The notes: generated from the letters alone by a model not told the origin. Counted from the first letter of the stretch, positions 9,515-21,749 are shown. The stretch: 64,000 nt of DNA from Vibrio sp. CB1-14 (GCF_040412085.2 NZ_CP115920.1:310001-374000), one strand, 5' to 3'. A program made the numbers and translations.

Positions 9515-12500
9515 ATGGTTTACTCTTATACCGAGAAAAAGCGCATCCGTAAGGACTTTGGTACTCGTCCACAAGTTTTGGACATTCCATACCTGCTATC
9601 GATCCAGCTTGATTCGTTCGACAAATTCATCGAACAGGATCCAGAGGGTCAGTACGGACTTGAAGCTGCGTTTCGTTCTGTATTTCCAATTCAGAGCTAT
9701 AACGGCAACTCTGAGCTGCAATACGTTAGCTACCGTCTTGGTGAGCCAGTGTTTGACGTTAAAGAATGTCAAATTCGCGGCGTTACGTATTCAAAGCCAC
9801 TACGCGTAAAACTACGTCTAGTTATCTTTGATAAAGACGCACCAGCAGGTACCGTAAAAGACATTAAAGAACAAGAAGTCTACATGGGCGAAATTCCGCT
9901 TATGACAGACAATGGTACCTTCGTTATCAATGGTACCGAGAGGGTTATCGTATCCCAGCTGCACCGAAGCCCAGGCGTGTTCTTCGACAGCGATAAGGGT
10001 AAGACTCACTCTTCAGGTAAAGTTCTTTATAACGCACGTGTTATTCCTTACCGTGGTTCATGGCTCGACTTCGAGTTTGACCCGAAAGATAACCTGTACG
10101 TTCGTATCGACCGTCGTCGTAAACTGCCAGCATCGATCATTCTTCGTGCACTAGGTAAGTCTACGCAAGAAATCCTCGATATCTTCTTCGAAAAAGTAAA
10201 CTTCGAAGTTAAGGATCAAACTCTACTTATGGAGTTGGTTCCTGAGCGTCTACGTGGTGAGACTGCTTCTTTTGATATCGAAGCAAACGGCAATACTTAT
10301 GTTGAGACTGGTCGTCGCGTTACTGCTCGTCACATCCGCCAACTAGAAAAAGATGGCGTTGAGTTCATTGAAGTACCTGTCGAGTACATCGTAGGTAAAG
10401 TAGCTTCTCAAGACTACATCAATGAAGCGACAGGTGAGATCATCGTTGGTGCAAACCAAGAGATCAGCCTAGAAGCACTAGCGAACCTATCTCAGGCCGG
10501 CGTTAAAAAACTAGAAGTTCTGTTTACGAACGATCTAGACCACGGTCCGTTCATGTCTGACACTGTTCGTGTCGACAGCACGGTAGACCGCATCTCTGCA
10601 TTGGTAGAAATCTACCGCATGATGCGCCCTGGTGAGCCGCCAACAAAAGAAGCTGCAGAAGCACTTTTCGAAAGCCTATTCTTCTCAGAAGAGCGTTATG
10701 ACCTATCGACCGTTGGTCGTATGAAGTTCAACAGCTCTATCATGCGTGAAGATGCTCTAGAACAGGGTACGCTGGATGAGACTGATATCATCGAAGTGAT
10801 GAAGAAGCTTATCGCGATCCGTAACGGAATCGGTGAAGTCGATGATATCGACCACCTAGGTAACCGTCGTATCCGTTCTGTAGGTGAAATGGCTGAGAAC
10901 CAATTCCGTGTTGGTCTTGTACGTGTTGAGCGTGCAGTGAAAGAGCGTTTGAGCCTAGGTGACCTTGATGCAATCATGCCTCAAGACCTAATCAACGCTA
11001 AGCCTATCTCTGCGGCAGTTAAAGAATTCTTCGGTTCTTCACAGCTATCTCAGTTTATGGACCAGAACAACCCGCTTTCAGAAGTGACGCACAAGCGTCG
11101 TATTTCTGCATTGGGTCCTGGCGGTCTAACTCGTGAGCGTGCTGGCTTCGAAGTACGTGACGTACACGTAACTCACTACGGTCGTCTATGTCCTATCGAA
11201 ACACCTGAAGGTCCGAACATCGGTCTAATTAACTCTCTATCAGCATTCGCGCGCTGTAACGAGTACGGTTTCCTAGAAACTCCGTACCGCCGCGTCGTTG
11301 ATGGTGTAGTAACTGACGAAGTTGATTACCTATCAGCAATCGAAGAAGGCCAATTCGTTATCGCACAGGCTAACGCTGCGCTAACTGAAGAAGGTACTTT
11401 CGATGACGAGCTAATCACGGCACGTCAAAAAGGTGAATCTGGTCTTCACCCACGCGACCATGTTAACTACATGGACGTTGCAACAAACCAAGTAGTATCT
11501 ATCGCTGCGTCGCTTATCCCGTTCCTAGAACACGATGATGCGAACCGTGCATTGATGGGTGCGAACATGCAACGTCAGGCTGTTCCAACACTTAAGGCTG
11601 ACAAGCCTCTAGTTGGTACTGGTATCGAGCGCAATGTAGCGGTTGACTCTGGTGTTACAGCAGTAGCTAAGCGTGGCGGCAGCGTTCAGTCTGTAGATGC
11701 TTCTCGTATCGTTATCAAAGTTAACGAAGACGAGCTGATCCCTGGTGAAGCGGGTATCGATATCTACAACCTGACTAAGTACACGCGTTCGAACCAGAAC
11801 ACTTGTATTAACCAGCGCCCAACCGTACTACCTGGTGAGCCAGTAGCACGCGGTGACGTTCTTGCTGATGGTCCTTCAACAGACCTTGGTGAGCTAGCGC
11901 TTGGTCAAAACATGCGTATCGCGTTCATGCCTTGGAACGGTTACAACTTCGAAGACTCGATCTTAGTATCTGAGCGCGTAGTTCAAGAAGACCGCTTCAC
12001 GACAATCCACATCCAAGAACTATCTTGTGTGGCACGTGATACTAAGCTGGGTTCTGAAGAGATCACAGCGGATATTCCAAACGTAGGTGAGTCTGCTCTG
12101 TCTAAACTAGACGAGTCAGGTATCGTTTACATTGGTGCTGAAGTTAAGGGTGGCGACATCCTAGTTGGTAAAGTAACGCCTAAAGGTGAAACTCAGCTAA
12201 CTCCAGAAGAGAAGCTACTACGTGCGATCTTCGGTGAAAAAGCATCTGACGTTAAAGATACTTCACTACGTGTACCTAACTCTATTTCAGGTACCATCAT
12301 TGACGTTCAAGTTTTCACTCGCGATGGCGTAGAGAAAGACAAGCGTGCTCTAGAAATTGAGCAAATGCAGCTGAAAGAAGCGAAGAAAGACCTAACTGAA
12401 GAATTCCAGATTCTTGAGGGTGGCCTTCTAAACCGTGTTCGCGCTGTACTACTTCAAGGTGGTTACTCTGACGCTAAACTAGATACTATCGATCGTAAGA

Positions 12501-13540
12501 AGTGGCTAGAGCTAACGCTAGAAGACGATGCAATGCAAACTCAGCTTGAGCAACTTGCAGAGCAGTACGACGAGCTAAAAGCAGACTTTGATAAGAAGTT
12601 TGAAACTAAGCGTCGTAAGATCACTCAAGGTGATGATCTAGCACCTGGCGTTCTTAAGATTGTTAAAGTTTACCTAGCGGTTAAACGTCGTATCCAGCCT
12701 GGTGATAAGATGGCGGGTCGTCACGGTAACAAGGGTGTAATCTCTAAGATCAACCCTGTTGAAGACATGCCTTACGATGAGAAAGGTCAGCCTGTCGACA
12801 TCGTACTTAACCCACTGGGTGTACCTTCGCGTATGAACATCGGTCAGATCCTTGAGGTTCACTTAGGTCTGGCAGCGAAAGGTATCGGTGACAAGATCAA
12901 CCAGATGGTGAAAGAGCAGCAAGAGCTAGCGAAATTCCGCGAATTCCTGCAGAAGGTTTACGATCTAGGTGGTACTCGTCAGAACGTTGATATTGCATCA
13001 CTGTCTGATGACGAAGTACGTACTCTGGTTAAGAACCTACGTGGCGGTCTACCGATTGCTACACCTGTCTTTGACGGTGCGTCTGAGAAGTCTATTAAAG
13101 AACTTCTAAAACTGGGTGACCTACCAGAATCTGGTCAGCTAACTCTGTTTGACGGTCGTACTGGTGATACGTTTGAGCGTCCTGTAACTGTTGGTTACAT
13201 GTACATGCTGAAACTAAACCACCTTGTTGATGACAAGATGCACGCTCGTTCAACTGGTTCGTACAGCCTAGTAACTCAGCAACCACTTGGTGGTAAAGCT
13301 CAGTTCGGTGGTCAGCGTTTCGGTGAGATGGAAGTATGGGCACTAGAAGCATACGGTGCTGCATATACGCTTCAAGAAATGCTAACGGTTAAGTCTGATG
13401 ACGTTAACGGCCGTACCAAGATGTACAAAAACATCGTCGATGGTAACCACAGCATGGAACCTGGCATGCCAGAATCGTTCAACGTACTGTTGAAAGAGAT
13501 CCGCTCGCTAGGTATCAACATCGAGCTAGAAGACGAATAA
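9515..13540 (+). CDS. rpoB: DNA-directed RNA polymerase subunit beta
   Basis: RpoB is the beta subunit of core RNA polymerase, forming one side of the active cleft and the rifampicin pocket. The 1341-residue protein starts [16 protein letters not shown], as in E. coli, after CTGAGGAACCCC; the open frame extends to 9470 without homology. The rifampicin region ([23 protein letters not shown], around residues 505-530) carries the wild-type residues, with no known resistance substitution. The C-terminus ends with the conserved [17 protein letters not shown]. rpoC follows after 87 nt. Confidence 0.99.
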   Translation: MVYSYTEKKRIRKDFGTRPQVLDIPYLLSIQLDSFDKFIEQDPEGQYGLEAAFRSVFPIQSYNGNSELQYVSYRLGEPVFDVKECQIRGVTYSKPLRVKLRLVIFDKDAPAGTVKDIKEQEVYMGEIPLMTDNGTFVINGTERVIVSQLHRSPGVFFDSDKGKTHSSGKVLYNARVIPYRGSWLDFEFDPKDNLYVRIDRRRKLPASIILRALGKSTQEILDIFFEKVNFEVKDQTLLMELVPERLRGETASFDIEANGNTYVETGRRVTARHIRQLEKDGVEFIEVPVEYIVGKVASQDYINEATGEIIVGANQEISLEALANLSQAGVKKLEVLFTNDLDHGPFMSDTVRVDSTVDRISALVEIYRMMRPGEPPTKEAAEALFESLFFSEERYDLSTVGRMKFNSSIMREDALEQGTLDETDIIEVMKKLIAIRNGIGEVDDIDHLGNRRIRSVGEMAENQFRVGLVRVERAVKERLSLGDLDAIMPQDLINAKPISAAVKEFFGSSQLSQFMDQNNPLSEVTHKRRISALGPGGLTRERAGFEVRDVHVTHYGRLCPIETPEGPNIGLINSLSAFARCNEYGFLETPYRRVVDGVVTDEVDYLSAIEEGQFVIAQANAALTEEGTFDDELITARQKGESGLHPRDHVNYMDVATNQVVSIAASLIPFLEHDDANRALMGANMQRQAVPTLKADKPLVGTGIERNVAVDSGVTAVAKRGGSVQSVDASRIVIKVNEDELIPGEAGIDIYNLTKYTRSNQNTCINQRPTVLPGEPVARGDVLADGPSTDLGELALGQNMRIAFMPWNGYNFEDSILVSERVVQEDRFTTIHIQELSCVARDTKLGSEEITADIPNVGESALSKLDESGIVYIGAEVKGGDILVGKVTPKGETQLTPEEKLLRAIFGEKASDVKDTSLRVPNSISGTIIDVQVFTRDGVEKDKRALEIEQMQLKEAKKDLTEEFQILEGGLLNRVRAVLLQGGYSDAKLDTIDRKKWLELTLEDDAMQTQLEQLAEQYDELKADFDKKFETKRRKITQGDDLAPGVLKIVKVYLAVKRRIQPGDKMAGRHGNKGVISKINPVEDMPYDEKGQPVDIVLNPLGVPSRMNIGQILEVHLGLAAKGIGDKINQMVKEQQELAKFREFLQKVYDLGGTRQNVDIASLSDDEVRTLVKNLRGGLPIATPVFDGASEKSIKELLKLGDLPESGQLTLFDGRTGDTFERPVTVGYMYMLKLNHLVDDKMHARSTGSYSLVTQQPLGGKAQFGGQRFGEMEVWALEAYGAAYTLQEMLTVKSDDVNGRTKMYKNIVDGNHSMEPGMPESFNVLLKEIRSLGINIELEDE

Positions 13541-13627
13541 TCCCTCTGGATTATCTGGTAGAAAAGGGGCTCGCACAGGTTTGCTGACCTAGCGGGTTCC
13601 TTTTTAAACTCCTTACAGGAGCTGATT

Positions 13628-16600
13628 GTGAAAGACTTATTAAACTTTCTAAAAGCACAGCATAAGACCGAAGAATTTGATGCAATCAAAATCGGTCTAT
13701 CTTCACCTGACATGATTCGTTCATGGTCTTTTGGTGAAGTTAAAAAACCAGAAACTATCAACTATCGTACGTTCAAGCCTGAGCGCGATGGTCTGTTCTG
13801 TGCGCGTATCTTTGGCCCAGTTAAAGACTACGAATGTCTTTGTGGCAAATATAAGCGTCTGAAGCACCGTGGTGTTATCTGTGAGAAGTGTGGTGTTGAA
13901 GTTACACAAACTAAAGTTCGTCGTGACCGTATGGGCCACATCGAGCTTGCGTCTCCAGTAGCTCACATCTGGTTCCTAAAATCGCTACCATCTCGTATCG
14001 GTTTGCTAATGGACATCCCGCTACGTGATATCGAGCGCGTTCTTTACTTCGAAATGTACGTAGTAACAGAACCGGGTATGACGGATCTAGAAAAATCACA
14101 GATGCTTACTGAAGAAGAGTATCTTGATCGTCTAGAAGAGTGGGGTGATGAGTTCACTGCTAAGATGGGTGCAGAAGCGATCAAAGATCTGCTGTCTACT
14201 ATGGACATGCACGCTGAAGCAGAGATGATGCGCGAAGAGCTTGAGTCTACCAACTCAGAAACTAAGCGTAAGAAAATTACTAAGCGTCTGAAGCTAGTTG
14301 AAGCATTTATTCAATCAGGTAACAACCCTGAGTGGATGATCCTAACTGTGCTTCCGGTACTTCCGCCAGATCTACGTCCTCTAGTACCACTAGATGGCGG
14401 CCGTTTCGCAACGTCTGATCTGAACGACCTATACCGTCGCGTAATCAACCGTAACAACCGTTTGAAGCGTCTTCTAGAGCTAGCGGCTCCGGACATCATC
14501 GTACGTAACGAAAAGCGTATGCTGCAAGAGTCTGTTGATGCCCTTCTAGATAATGGTCGTCGCGGTCGTGCGATCACAGGTTCGAACAAGCGTCCTCTGA
14601 AATCTCTTGCTGATATGATCAAGGGTAAACAAGGTCGTTTCCGTCAGAACCTACTAGGTAAGCGTGTAGACTACTCTGGCCGTTCTGTAATCACAGTAGG
14701 TCCATACCTTCGTCTACATCAGTGTGGTCTTCCTAAGAAGATGGCACTAGAGCTATTCAAACCATTTATCTACAGTAAGCTAGAAACTCGTGGCATGGCG
14801 ACGACTATCAAAGCAGCTAAGAAGATGGTAGAGCGCGAAGAAGCGATCGTTTGGGATATCCTAGACGAAGTTATCCGCGAACACCCAGTACTATTGAACC
14901 GTGCACCAACACTTCACCGTCTTGGTATTCAGGCGTTCGAACCAGTACTAATCGAAGGTAAAGCGATTCAGCTACACCCACTAGTGTGTGCGGCATACAA
15001 CGCGGACTTCGATGGTGACCAAATGGCGGTTCACGTGCCTCTAACTCTAGAAGCACAGCTTGAAGCTCGTACTCTGATGATGTCGACAAACAACATTCTG
15101 TCGCCAGCATCGGGCGATCCGATCATCGTACCTTCTCAGGACGTTGTATTGGGTCTTTACTACATGACGCGTGACAAGATCAACGTTAAAGGTGAAGGTA
15201 TGTACCTTGCTGGCCCTGAAGAGGCTGAGAAGGCATACCGTACTAAGAGCGCAGAGCTTCATGCTCGCGTAAAAGTACGTATCACTGAGACGGTGGTTGA
15301 CGAAGATGGTAACAGCACAACAAGCACAGACATGGTAGATACTACTGTGGGTCGTGCAATGTTGTGGCAAATCGTACCAAAAGGTCTTCCATACAGCTTG
15401 GTAAACCAAAAGCTAGGTAAGAAGCAAATCTCTAACCTACTGAATGAGTGTTACCGTAAGCTTGGTCTTAAAGACACAGTAATTTTTGCTGACCAAATTA
15501 TGTACGCTGGTTTCGCTTACGCGGCACTATCAGGCGTTTCAGTTGGTATCGATGACATGGTTGTACCTCAAGCGAAGTACGACGAAATCGAATCAGCAGA
15601 AGAAGAAGTTCGCGAAATTCAAGACCAGTTCCAATCAGGTCTTGTAACAGCGGGTGAGCGCTACAACAAAGTGATCGATATTTGGGCATCGACCAACGAT
15701 CGCGTAGCGAAAGCGATGATGGACAACCTATCATCTGAAACGGTTACTAACCGTGACGGTGAAGAAGAGCAACAAGAGTCGTTCAACAGCATCTACATGA
15801 TGGCTGACTCGGGCGCTCGTGGTTCTGCAGCTCAGATTCGTCAGCTTGCTGGTATGCGTGGTCTGATGGCACGTCCAGATGGTTCAATCATCGAGACGCC
15901 AATCACCGCGAACTTTAAAGAAGGTCTAAACGTACTTCAGTACTTTATCTCAACGCACGGTGCTCGTAAGGGTCTTGCGGATACGGCACTGAAAACAGCG
16001 AACTCGGGTTACCTAACCCGTCGTCTTGTTGACGTTGCTCAGGACGTTGTTGTTCACGATCATGACTGTGGCACCCATGAAGGTGTTGACATGATGCCTC
16101 ATATCGAAGGTGGTGACGTTAAAGTTGCACTTTCTGAGCTAGCACTAGGTCGTGTTGTTGCTGAAGATGTTCTTAAGCCAGGTACTGAAGAAGTTCTGAT
16201 CCCACGTAATACTCTGATTGATGAGAAGTGGTGTCAGATCATGGAAGATAACTCTGTAGACAGCATGAAAGTGCGCTCAGTAGTTACCTGTGATGCAGAC
16301 TTCGGTTGTTGTGCACAGTGTTACGGTCGTGACCTAGCACGTGGTCACCTAGTGAACCAAGGTGAAGCAGTGGGCGTTATCGCTGCTCAGTCTATCGGTG
16401 AGCCGGGTACACAGCTTACGATGCGTACGTTCCACATCGGTGGTGCGGCATCTACTGCAGCAGCAGAGAACAGCATCCAAGCGAAGAACACTGGTTCTGT
16501 GAAACTTCACAACGCGAAGTTTGTTATCAACAAAGATAAGAAACTGGTTATCACCTCTCGTGCGTCAGAAATGACGATTATCGATGAGTTCGGTCGTACC

Positions 16601-17830
16601 AAAGAGAAGCACAAACTTCCTTACGGTTCGATGCTAACTAAAGGTGACAACGATGCAGTTCAAGCTGGTGAAACAGTAGCGAACTGGGAAGCGCACACGC
16701 TTCCAATCATCACTGAAGTAGCAGGTCGCATCCAGTTCGTAGACATGATCGACGGCGTAACTGTTTCTCGTCAAACAGATGACCTAACAGGTCTATCTTC
16801 AAGCGAAGTAACAGAAGCGGCAGCTCGCCCAGCAGCAGGTAAAGATATGCGTCCAGCAATCAAACTTGTTGATGAGCAAGGTAAAGACGTAATGATCGCC
16901 GGTACTGAAATGCCTGCACTTTACTTCCTACCTGGTAAAGCGATTGTAAACATCGAAGATGGCGCAGAAGTAGGTGTGGGTGATACGCTAGCACGTATTC
17001 CACAAAAATCTGGTGGTAACAAAGATATCACCGGTGGTCTACCTCGCGTTGCGGACCTATTTGAAGCTCGTAAGCCAAAAGAGCCAGCAATCCTTGCTGA
17101 GCACTCTGGTACCGTTTCATTCGGTAAAGAGACGAAAGGTAAGCGTCGTCTGATCATCGCTCGTGATGGCGGTGACAACTACGAAGAGATGATTCCTAAG
17201 CATCGTCAGCTTAACGTGTTCGAAGGTGAGCGCGTTGAACGTGGTGACGTAATTGCGGATGGTCCAGAAACTCCGCATGACATTCTACGTCTACGTGGTA
17301 TCCACGCTGTGACTCAATACATCGCGAACGAAGTTCAAGAAGTATACCGTCTACAGGGTGTTAAGATTAACGATAAGCACATTGAGACTATCGTTCGTCA
17401 GATGCTACGTAAGTGTACAATCACGCATGCTGGTGATTCTGAGTTCCTACCTGGTGAGCAAGTTGAGTACTCTCAAGTTAAGATTGCAAACCGTGCTCTA
17501 GAAGCAGAAGGTAAAGAACTCGTTCGCTTCGAACGTGACCTACTAGGTATCACTAAGGCATCTCTAGCAACAGAATCGTTCATCTCTGCGGCATCGTTCC
17601 AAGAAACGACGCGCGTACTAACAGAGGCAGCGGTATCTGGTAAGCGTGATGACCTACGTGGTCTGAAAGAGAACGTTATCGTGGGTCGTCTGATCCCAGC
17701 GGGTACTGGTTTTGCGTATCACCAAGACCGTCAAGCTAAGCGTGACGAATCTCAGGAAGGTCCATCAGCTGAACAAGCGACGGATAACCTAGCTGCGCTA
17801 CTAAACGCAGGTTTCTCTTCTGACGAGTAA
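13628..17830 (+). CDS. rpoC: DNA-directed RNA polymerase subunit beta'
   Basis: RpoC is the largest core RNA polymerase subunit and carries the catalytic magnesium site. The 1400-residue protein starts at GTG ([11 protein letters not shown]), with ACAGGAG upstream. Visible features are the N-terminal zinc site (C70, C72, C85, C88), the NADFDGDQ catalytic triad near residue 460, the bridge-helix/trigger-loop region ([17 protein letters not shown] onward) and a second zinc cluster in [16 protein letters not shown] strong terminator follows 16 nt after the stop. Confidence 0.99.
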   Translation: MKDLLNFLKAQHKTEEFDAIKIGLSSPDMIRSWSFGEVKKPETINYRTFKPERDGLFCARIFGPVKDYECLCGKYKRLKHRGVICEKCGVEVTQTKVRRDRMGHIELASPVAHIWFLKSLPSRIGLLMDIPLRDIERVLYFEMYVVTEPGMTDLEKSQMLTEEEYLDRLEEWGDEFTAKMGAEAIKDLLSTMDMHAEAEMMREELESTNSETKRKKITKRLKLVEAFIQSGNNPEWMILTVLPVLPPDLRPLVPLDGGRFATSDLNDLYRRVINRNNRLKRLLELAAPDIIVRNEKRMLQESVDALLDNGRRGRAITGSNKRPLKSLADMIKGKQGRFRQNLLGKRVDYSGRSVITVGPYLRLHQCGLPKKMALELFKPFIYSKLETRGMATTIKAAKKMVEREEAIVWDILDEVIREHPVLLNRAPTLHRLGIQAFEPVLIEGKAIQLHPLVCAAYNADFDGDQMAVHVPLTLEAQLEARTLMMSTNNILSPASGDPIIVPSQDVVLGLYYMTRDKINVKGEGMYLAGPEEAEKAYRTKSAELHARVKVRITETVVDEDGNSTTSTDMVDTTVGRAMLWQIVPKGLPYSLVNQKLGKKQISNLLNECYRKLGLKDTVIFADQIMYAGFAYAALSGVSVGIDDMVVPQAKYDEIESAEEEVREIQDQFQSGLVTAGERYNKVIDIWASTNDRVAKAMMDNLSSETVTNRDGEEEQQESFNSIYMMADSGARGSAAQIRQLAGMRGLMARPDGSIIETPITANFKEGLNVLQYFISTHGARKGLADTALKTANSGYLTRRLVDVAQDVVVHDHDCGTHEGVDMMPHIEGGDVKVALSELALGRVVAEDVLKPGTEEVLIPRNTLIDEKWCQIMEDNSVDSMKVRSVVTCDADFGCCAQCYGRDLARGHLVNQGEAVGVIAAQSIGEPGTQLTMRTFHIGGAASTAAAENSIQAKNTGSVKLHNAKFVINKDKKLVITSRASEMTIIDEFGRTKEKHKLPYGSMLTKGDNDAVQAGETVANWEAHTLPIITEVAGRIQFVDMIDGVTVSRQTDDLTGLSSSEVTEAAARPAAGKDMRPAIKLVDEQGKDVMIAGTEMPALYFLPGKAIVNIEDGAEVGVGDTLARIPQKSGGNKDITGGLPRVADLFEARKPKEPAILAEHSGTVSFGKETKGKRRLIIARDGGDNYEEMIPKHRQLNVFEGERVERGDVIADGPETPHDILRLRGIHAVTQYIANEVQEVYRLQGVKINDKHIETIVRQMLRKCTITHAGDSEFLPGEQVEYSQVKIANRALEAEGKELVRFERDLLGITKASLATESFISAASFQETTRVLTEAAVSGKRDDLRGLKENVIVGRLIPAGTGFAYHQDRQAKRDESQEGPSAEQATDNLAALLNAGFSSDE

Positions 17831-17845
17831 TCGCAGAGTGAAATG

Positions 17846-17873
17846 AAAAAAGGCGCCGAAAGGCGCCTTTTTT
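17846..17873 (+). terminator. Terminator of the rplJL-rpoBC operon
   Basis: A 12-bp stem AAAAAAGGCGCC / GGCGCCTTTTTT with a GAAA tetraloop, immediately after rpoC. It is symmetrical and could also stop the opposing rsd transcript. Confidence 0.95.
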
Positions 17874-17963
17874 GTGTCTGAAACCCTGAACTATCGCTGT
17901 TTTTACGTGGGTTCACCACCAATAAGCTGATGAATGCTTTCAATGTGCGAACCCTAAAGCGCC

Positions 17964-18056
17964 CGTCATTCCACTGGCCGTGCGCCTGCGTAGGCAGGAA
18001 CCTTCTAGAGGCTTGGTGCACACTTTGAGTAGACCCTTGCCTGCGCAGGGGTGACG
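17964..18056. repeat. Palindromic intergenic repeat unit, copy A1
   Basis: A 93-bp unit starting CGTCATTCC and ending GGGGTGACG, with the 12-bp insert ACTGGCCGTGCG in the left arm. Each arm is itself a small hairpin, and the two arms are inverted copies of each other around a core reading AGGCTTGGTGCAC. First of a tandem pair. Confidence 0.9.
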
Positions 18057-18118
18057 GTCACTTTGAGTGAGGCTATTTTGGTATGATGATTATTTAGACG
18101 TGATAGCTCCACAACGCG

Positions 18119-18211
18119 CGTCATTCCACTGGCCGTGCGCCTGCGTAGGCAGGAATCTTCTAGAGGCTGGGTGCACACTTTGAGTAGACCCCTGCCTGTG
18201 CAGGGGTGACG
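18119..18211. repeat. Palindromic intergenic repeat unit, copy A2
   Basis: A second 93-bp copy, 155 bp downstream of A1 in the same orientation, again with the insert in the left arm. Together with A1 it fills most of the gene-free stretch between rpoC and rsd (17831-18251), which otherwise holds only the rpoC terminator. Confidence 0.9.
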
Positions 18212-18251
18212 GTGATTCTGGATTCAGAAGTGCTAACTATTGCACTATTAC

Positions 18252-18740
18252 TTACGCACCCGGCGGAATCGCCAAACTGTCCGCAATCAGCTGAATCAGC
18301 TTATCTTCCACCTCAAAGCGCAGCTCAAGTATCTCACCCACCTTCGACATATCTTCCTCAAAACCAGGAAGTTCATCCTCAAACTTCACTTGCACGTACT
18401 TGTCATTAAACTCAAGCAGTGGGTCTGTAGTGAGAACGATTTTAGCGTAGGTCGCGTCGATATCTCCATTGGTTTTAAAACCAGTCGCTTTCCACTTATC
18501 CATCACCATGTCATAGATCTTAAAATGACCTTCGGAGATGTAATCCACGAGATGATCGCAGAATGAGCTAATTTCTTTGGCGGTTGGCAGCTCGATCACA
18601 TTGGATTGAGCGTTGGCAGGTTGAAGTGAGCCGAGCTTACAGTACTCAACGATAAGCGCTTGTCTTGTTTCTAGCCAGTGGTCGATGACTTCGCTAGAGC
18701 CACCCCATTGTTCTTGTACTTGTTTGAATTTATTTAACAT
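18252..18740 (-). CDS. rsd: Regulator of sigma D, Rsd (anti-sigma-70)
   Basis: Rsd binds free sigma-70 in stationary phase and favours alternative sigma factors. It also binds SpoT in E. coli. The 162-residue product matches the Rsd/AlgQ family: a start MLNKFKQVQEQWGG, HWLETRQALIVEYCKL, FCDHLVDYISEGHFKIYDM near the middle and GEILELRFEVEDKLIQLI at the C-terminus. The frame is open upstream to 18821, but a GAGGA lies 7 nt before the ATG at 18740, which fits the family N-terminus. It is divergent from nudC, the same rsd-nudC-hemE arrangement as in E. coli. Confidence 0.93.
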   Translation of the reverse strand: MLNKFKQVQEQWGGSSEVIDHWLETRQALIVEYCKLGSLQPANAQSNVIELPTAKEISSFCDHLVDYISEGHFKIYDMVMDKWKATGFKTNGDIDATYAKIVLTTDPLLEFNDKYVQVKFEDELPGFEEDMSKVGEILELRFEVEDKLIQLIADSLAIPPGA

Positions 18741-18909
18741 GACCATGTCCTCATGATCGGCACTGCAATTGGCAGCTGCACGCTTTGTAACGACAAAGAG
18801 TAAAGAGAAATCGTTTCTCATTTACCAGAATTAGAATTTCGAGTTTTCTAGCTGGTATGAATTTAGATTGCCAGTAAAATGGTCGAACTGCAAGTGAAGA
18901 GGATTGATG

Positions 18910-19692
18910 ATGTTAAAAAAAAGTAAAGCAACCATTCGTCAGGCTTATTGGTGTGTGGTCTCAGGGAACGAACTTTGGCTTGCAGATGGTGACGTCCCGT
19001 TTGGCTCAGCAGAGCAATTCTCTCTACCTGCCGAGCAAGCGATTCAAGTGGGTGAGTTTGAAGACCACCCTGTGATGTGGATTAACGATGCCGACTTAGA
19101 CGGCGAGCGAGAACTGACATCGTTACGCGAATTACTCCATTTGCCAGAAGCGCTGTTCTATCAACTTTCCAAAGCAATTCAATACGGCTATATGAGTCAA
19201 TCTATGCGATTTTGTCCTCAGTGCGGAGGTCGCAATCATCTCAACCACAATCAGCTTGCTATGCAGTGTCAGGACTGCAGAACGCTGCATTATCCACGTA
19301 TTTTTCCATGCATTATTGTTGCTGTTCGAAAAGATCAGCAAATCTTGCTCGCGCAGCACAACCGCCACGCGGGTGGCATGTACACGGTGATTGCTGGCTT
19401 TTTGGAAGTGGGCGAAACACTCGAGACTTGCGTTGCCCGTGAAGTGGAAGAAGAAACCGGGATTAAGGTGGGCAATATCCGCTATTTTGGCAGCCAGCCA
19501 TGGGCATTTCCATCGAGTATGATGATGGCGTTTCTTGCTGATTACGAGAGCGGTGAGATAAAACCGGATTACACGGAACTTAAAGATGCGCAGTGGTTTA
19601 ATGCCAATGAACTGCCGCTGGTGGCGCCGGAAGGGACGATTGCTAGAGCGCTGATTCATGCTACGGTCGACGCCGCTTCAGCAGAAAAATGA
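18910..19692 (+). CDS. nudC: NAD(+) diphosphatase / deNADding enzyme NudC
   Basis: NudC hydrolyses NAD(H) to NMN(H) and AMP and removes NAD caps from RNA 5' ends. The protein of about 260 residues has the four-cysteine zinc site (CPQCGG and CQDC, about residues 98-120) and the full Nudix box [23 protein letters not shown], followed by the NudC-specific SQPWAFPSS. Two ATG codons in tandem (18907 and 18910) follow AAGAGGATTG; the second has better Shine-Dalgarno spacing and is used here, but either is possible. Confidence 0.96.
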   Translation: MLKKSKATIRQAYWCVVSGNELWLADGDVPFGSAEQFSLPAEQAIQVGEFEDHPVMWINDADLDGERELTSLRELLHLPEALFYQLSKAIQYGYMSQSMRFCPQCGGRNHLNHNQLAMQCQDCRTLHYPRIFPCIIVAVRKDQQILLAQHNRHAGGMYTVIAGFLEVGETLETCVAREVEEETGIKVGNIRYFGSQPWAFPSSMMMAFLADYESGEIKPDYTELKDAQWFNANELPLVAPEGTIARALIHATVDAASAEK

Positions 19693-19693
19693 C

Positions 19694-19719
19694 AAAAAAA
19701 ACCCTCCGCGAGCGGAGGG
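19694..19719 (-). terminator. Terminator on the minus strand between nudC and hemE
   Basis: Read on the minus strand, CCCTCCG and CGGAGGG form a stem followed by eight Ts. On the plus strand there is no T-tract. The orientation therefore points to a transcript entering from higher coordinates on the minus strand, which fits the short ORF at 19753-19899. Confidence 0.8.
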
Positions 19720-19752
19720 GGTAAGTAAGATGTCGTTATGAGATGCTGAGTC

Positions 19753-19899
19753 TTAAGACTCAGTAGTATTATTGTAATTTTCGCTAGCAAACAAACTTTT
19801 AACATTCCTTTTCTCCATTGGCAAATTCACCTCAAAACTGCGTATTGATAATATGATCTGCTTTGCAAAGTGACTCTTTTTTGAGCGTTCACGCAGCAT
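19753..19899 (-). CDS. Candidate small protein (48 aa) of unknown function
   Basis: An ATG-initiated 48-codon ORF on the minus strand between nudC and hemE. Its product begins MLRERSKKSHFAKQ, is rich in Lys, Arg and Ser in the first 35 residues (net basic) and ends in an Asn/Thr/Ser-rich tail. No membrane segment or signal peptide is visible and I do not recognise the family. Support comes from context: a GAGG lies about 10 nt before the ATG, a weak -35-like TTGGCA lies about 40 nt upstream on the same strand, and a strong minus-strand terminator begins 33 nt after the stop. The stop lies inside the 18-bp palindrome at 19746-19763. The transcript could instead be a non-coding sRNA. Confidence 0.45.
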   Translation of the reverse strand: MLRERSKKSHFAKQIILSIRSFEVNLPMEKRNVKSLFASENYNNTTES

Positions 19900-20000
19900 A
19901 CTGGATGACCCTCAAAATTTAGTAAAAGAATTGTTATCTAAGGCTGCCAACCATGAATGAATAGCGGTAAACTAACGCCTTTCGAATTGGAGAAAAAAGA

Positions 20001-21068
20001 ATGACGGAATTAAAGAACGATCGCTATCTTCGAGCGTTGCTAAAGCAACCTGTAGATTACACACCAGTATGGATGATGCGCCAAGCAGGTCGCTACCTTC
20101 CAGAATATCGTGAGACTCGCTCTGTGGCGGGTGATTTCATGTCACTGTGTAAGAATGCAGAGCTAGCGTCTGAGGTGACTCTTCAGCCACTACGCCGTTT
20201 CCCGCTAGATGCCGCCATTCTATTTTCTGACATCTTGACGATTCCAGATGCAATGGGTCTAGGCTTGTATTTTGAAGCGGGTGAAGGCCCTAAGTTTGAG
20301 CGTCCAATCACGTGTAAAGCAGATGTCGACAAGATTGGCCTTCCAGATCCAGAAGGTGAGCTGAAATACGTCATGAATGCGGTTCGTCAGATCCGTAAAG
20401 ACCTAAACGGTGACGTACCACTTATCGGCTTCTCAGGAAGCCCGTGGACGTTGGCTACCTACATGGTTGAAGGTGGTAGCTCGAAAGCATTCACTAAGAT
20501 CAAAAAGATGATGTACGCAGAGCCACAAATCCTGCATGCACTTCTGGATAAGCTAGCAGACAGCGTAATCGAATACTTAAATGCACAGATCAAAGCTGGT
20601 GCACAATCTGTAATGGTATTTGATACTTGGGGTGGCGTCCTAACGCCTCGTGACTACAACCTGTTCTCACTTCAGTACATGCACAAGATTGTGGATGGCC
20701 TGATTCGTGAAAATGAAGGTCGCCGCGTTCCTGTGACATTGTTCACTAAGAATGGTGGCATGTGGCTAGAGCAAATCGCAGCAACGGGCTGTGATGCTAT
20801 CGGTCTAGACTGGACAATTAACATTGCCGATGCGAAAGCTCGCGTGGGTGACAAAGTGGCGCTTCAAGGCAACATGGATCCATCGATGCTTTACGCACAA
20901 CCAGAGCGTATTCGTGAAGAAGTGGCTACCATTCTAGAAGGCTTTGGCGATGGCGGCACAGGGCACGTATTCAACCTTGGTCACGGCATTCACCTTGACG
21001 TGCCGCCAGAAAACGCAGGTGTGTTTGTTGAAGCGGTTCACGAGCTATCTAAGCCATACCACAAGTAA
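20001..21068 (+). CDS. hemE: Uroporphyrinogen decarboxylase HemE
   Basis: HemE decarboxylates the four acetate side chains of uroporphyrinogen III to give coproporphyrinogen III in haem synthesis. The 355-residue protein shows the family motifs [16 protein letters not shown] near residues 20-37 (substrate-binding arginines), [12 protein letters not shown] with the catalytic aspartate, [13 protein letters not shown] and [16 protein letters not shown] near the C-terminus. TTGGAGAAAAAAGA precedes the ATG. It lies downstream of nudC, as in E. coli, and is followed by its own terminator. Confidence 0.98.
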   Translation: MTELKNDRYLRALLKQPVDYTPVWMMRQAGRYLPEYRETRSVAGDFMSLCKNAELASEVTLQPLRRFPLDAAILFSDILTIPDAMGLGLYFEAGEGPKFERPITCKADVDKIGLPDPEGELKYVMNAVRQIRKDLNGDVPLIGFSGSPWTLATYMVEGGSSKAFTKIKKMMYAEPQILHALLDKLADSVIEYLNAQIKAGAQSVMVFDTWGGVLTPRDYNLFSLQYMHKIVDGLIRENEGRRVPVTLFTKNGGMWLEQIAATGCDAIGLDWTINIADAKARVGDKVALQGNMDPSMLYAQPERIREEVATILEGFGDGGTGHVFNLGHGIHLDVPPENAGVFVEAVHELSKPYHK

Positions 21069-21101
21069 TAAACTGCCAATTACTGACGTCTAAATAATGA
21101 G

Positions 21102-21138
21102 ATGCCGTTATTTCCTAAAAGGGACTAACGGCATTTTT
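21102..21138 (+). terminator. Terminator after hemE
   Basis: ATGCCGTTA and TAACGGCAT flank a 15-nt loop and are followed by Ts, about 35 nt after the hemE stop. Confidence 0.8.
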
Positions 21139-21188
21139 GTTGGAGTTTGACTACGCTTTAACGAGGTTTTGTGTAGTGAGGCACCCCA

Positions 21189-21719
21189 ATGTTCAAAGTG
21201 CTTATTTCCTTTCTAGCTTCGTTGCTACTTCTCACTGGTTGTGCCTCTGACGTCGCGACCGATTACAACTCTAGCGTCAACTTCGCAGCGTTCAACACTT
21301 ATCAATACCAAGAAAACGCTGGGGTGCCAGTTAGCCTAGATAGTGCCCGCATCAAACAAGCCGTTGATAACGAACTCAATGTTAGAGGTTTTTCCATGGT
21401 GGATCAGGACGCAGACCTAGTTGTGCGTTATGCCATCCTTGAGGGCACAGAATTAAGGGCAGACGGTCCTAGTTTCGGGTTTGGCATCGGAACGGGTGGG
21501 TATAACAGCGGTTATGGTGTTGGTGTTCGCACCCCAACGCGAGTCAAGGAGAAGAAGTTCGGCAAATTGGCGGTCGAGCTTGTTGACCCAAAAACGAATG
21601 ACGTGGTGTGGCGCTCAGTCTCGCAGCGCCAGCTGACTGAAACAATGGAGCCAGCCGATAGAGATATATTTGTTCAGGAGCAGGTCCATAAGATGTTTGA
21701 GGAGTATCCAACTAGGTAG
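21189..21719 (+). CDS. DUF4136-type lipoprotein
   Basis: A 176-residue predicted lipoprotein. Residues 1-18 form a signal peptide with hydrophobic core and lipobox LLTGC, so Cys18 would be lipidated after cleavage by signal peptidase II. The mature part (YNSSVNFAAFNTYQYQ, ARIKQAVDNELNVRGF, DADLVVRYAI, a Gly-rich stretch GFGIGTGGYNSGYG, then KLAVELVDPKTNDVVWRS) follows the DUF4136 pattern, which is of unknown function. The residue after Cys is Ala, suggesting sorting to the outer membrane. It sits alone between hemE and a pair of repeat units. Confidence 0.85.
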   Translation: MFKVLISFLASLLLLTGCASDVATDYNSSVNFAAFNTYQYQENAGVPVSLDSARIKQAVDNELNVRGFSMVDQDADLVVRYAILEGTELRADGPSFGFGIGTGGYNSGYGVGVRTPTRVKEKKFGKLAVELVDPKTNDVVWRSVSQRQLTETMEPADRDIFVQEQVHKMFEEYPTR

Positions 21720-21749
21720 ACTAGTTGTGTTAGGTTAGCTCACCATTCA

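Noticed and set aside
10995..11130. Possible rifampicin-resistance change in rpoB
   Set aside because: The visible cluster residues are the same as wild-type E. coli.
17964..18211. CRISPR-like repetition
   Set aside because: The units are long, palindromic and separated by conserved linkers, with no short regular repeat-spacer pattern and no cas genes.
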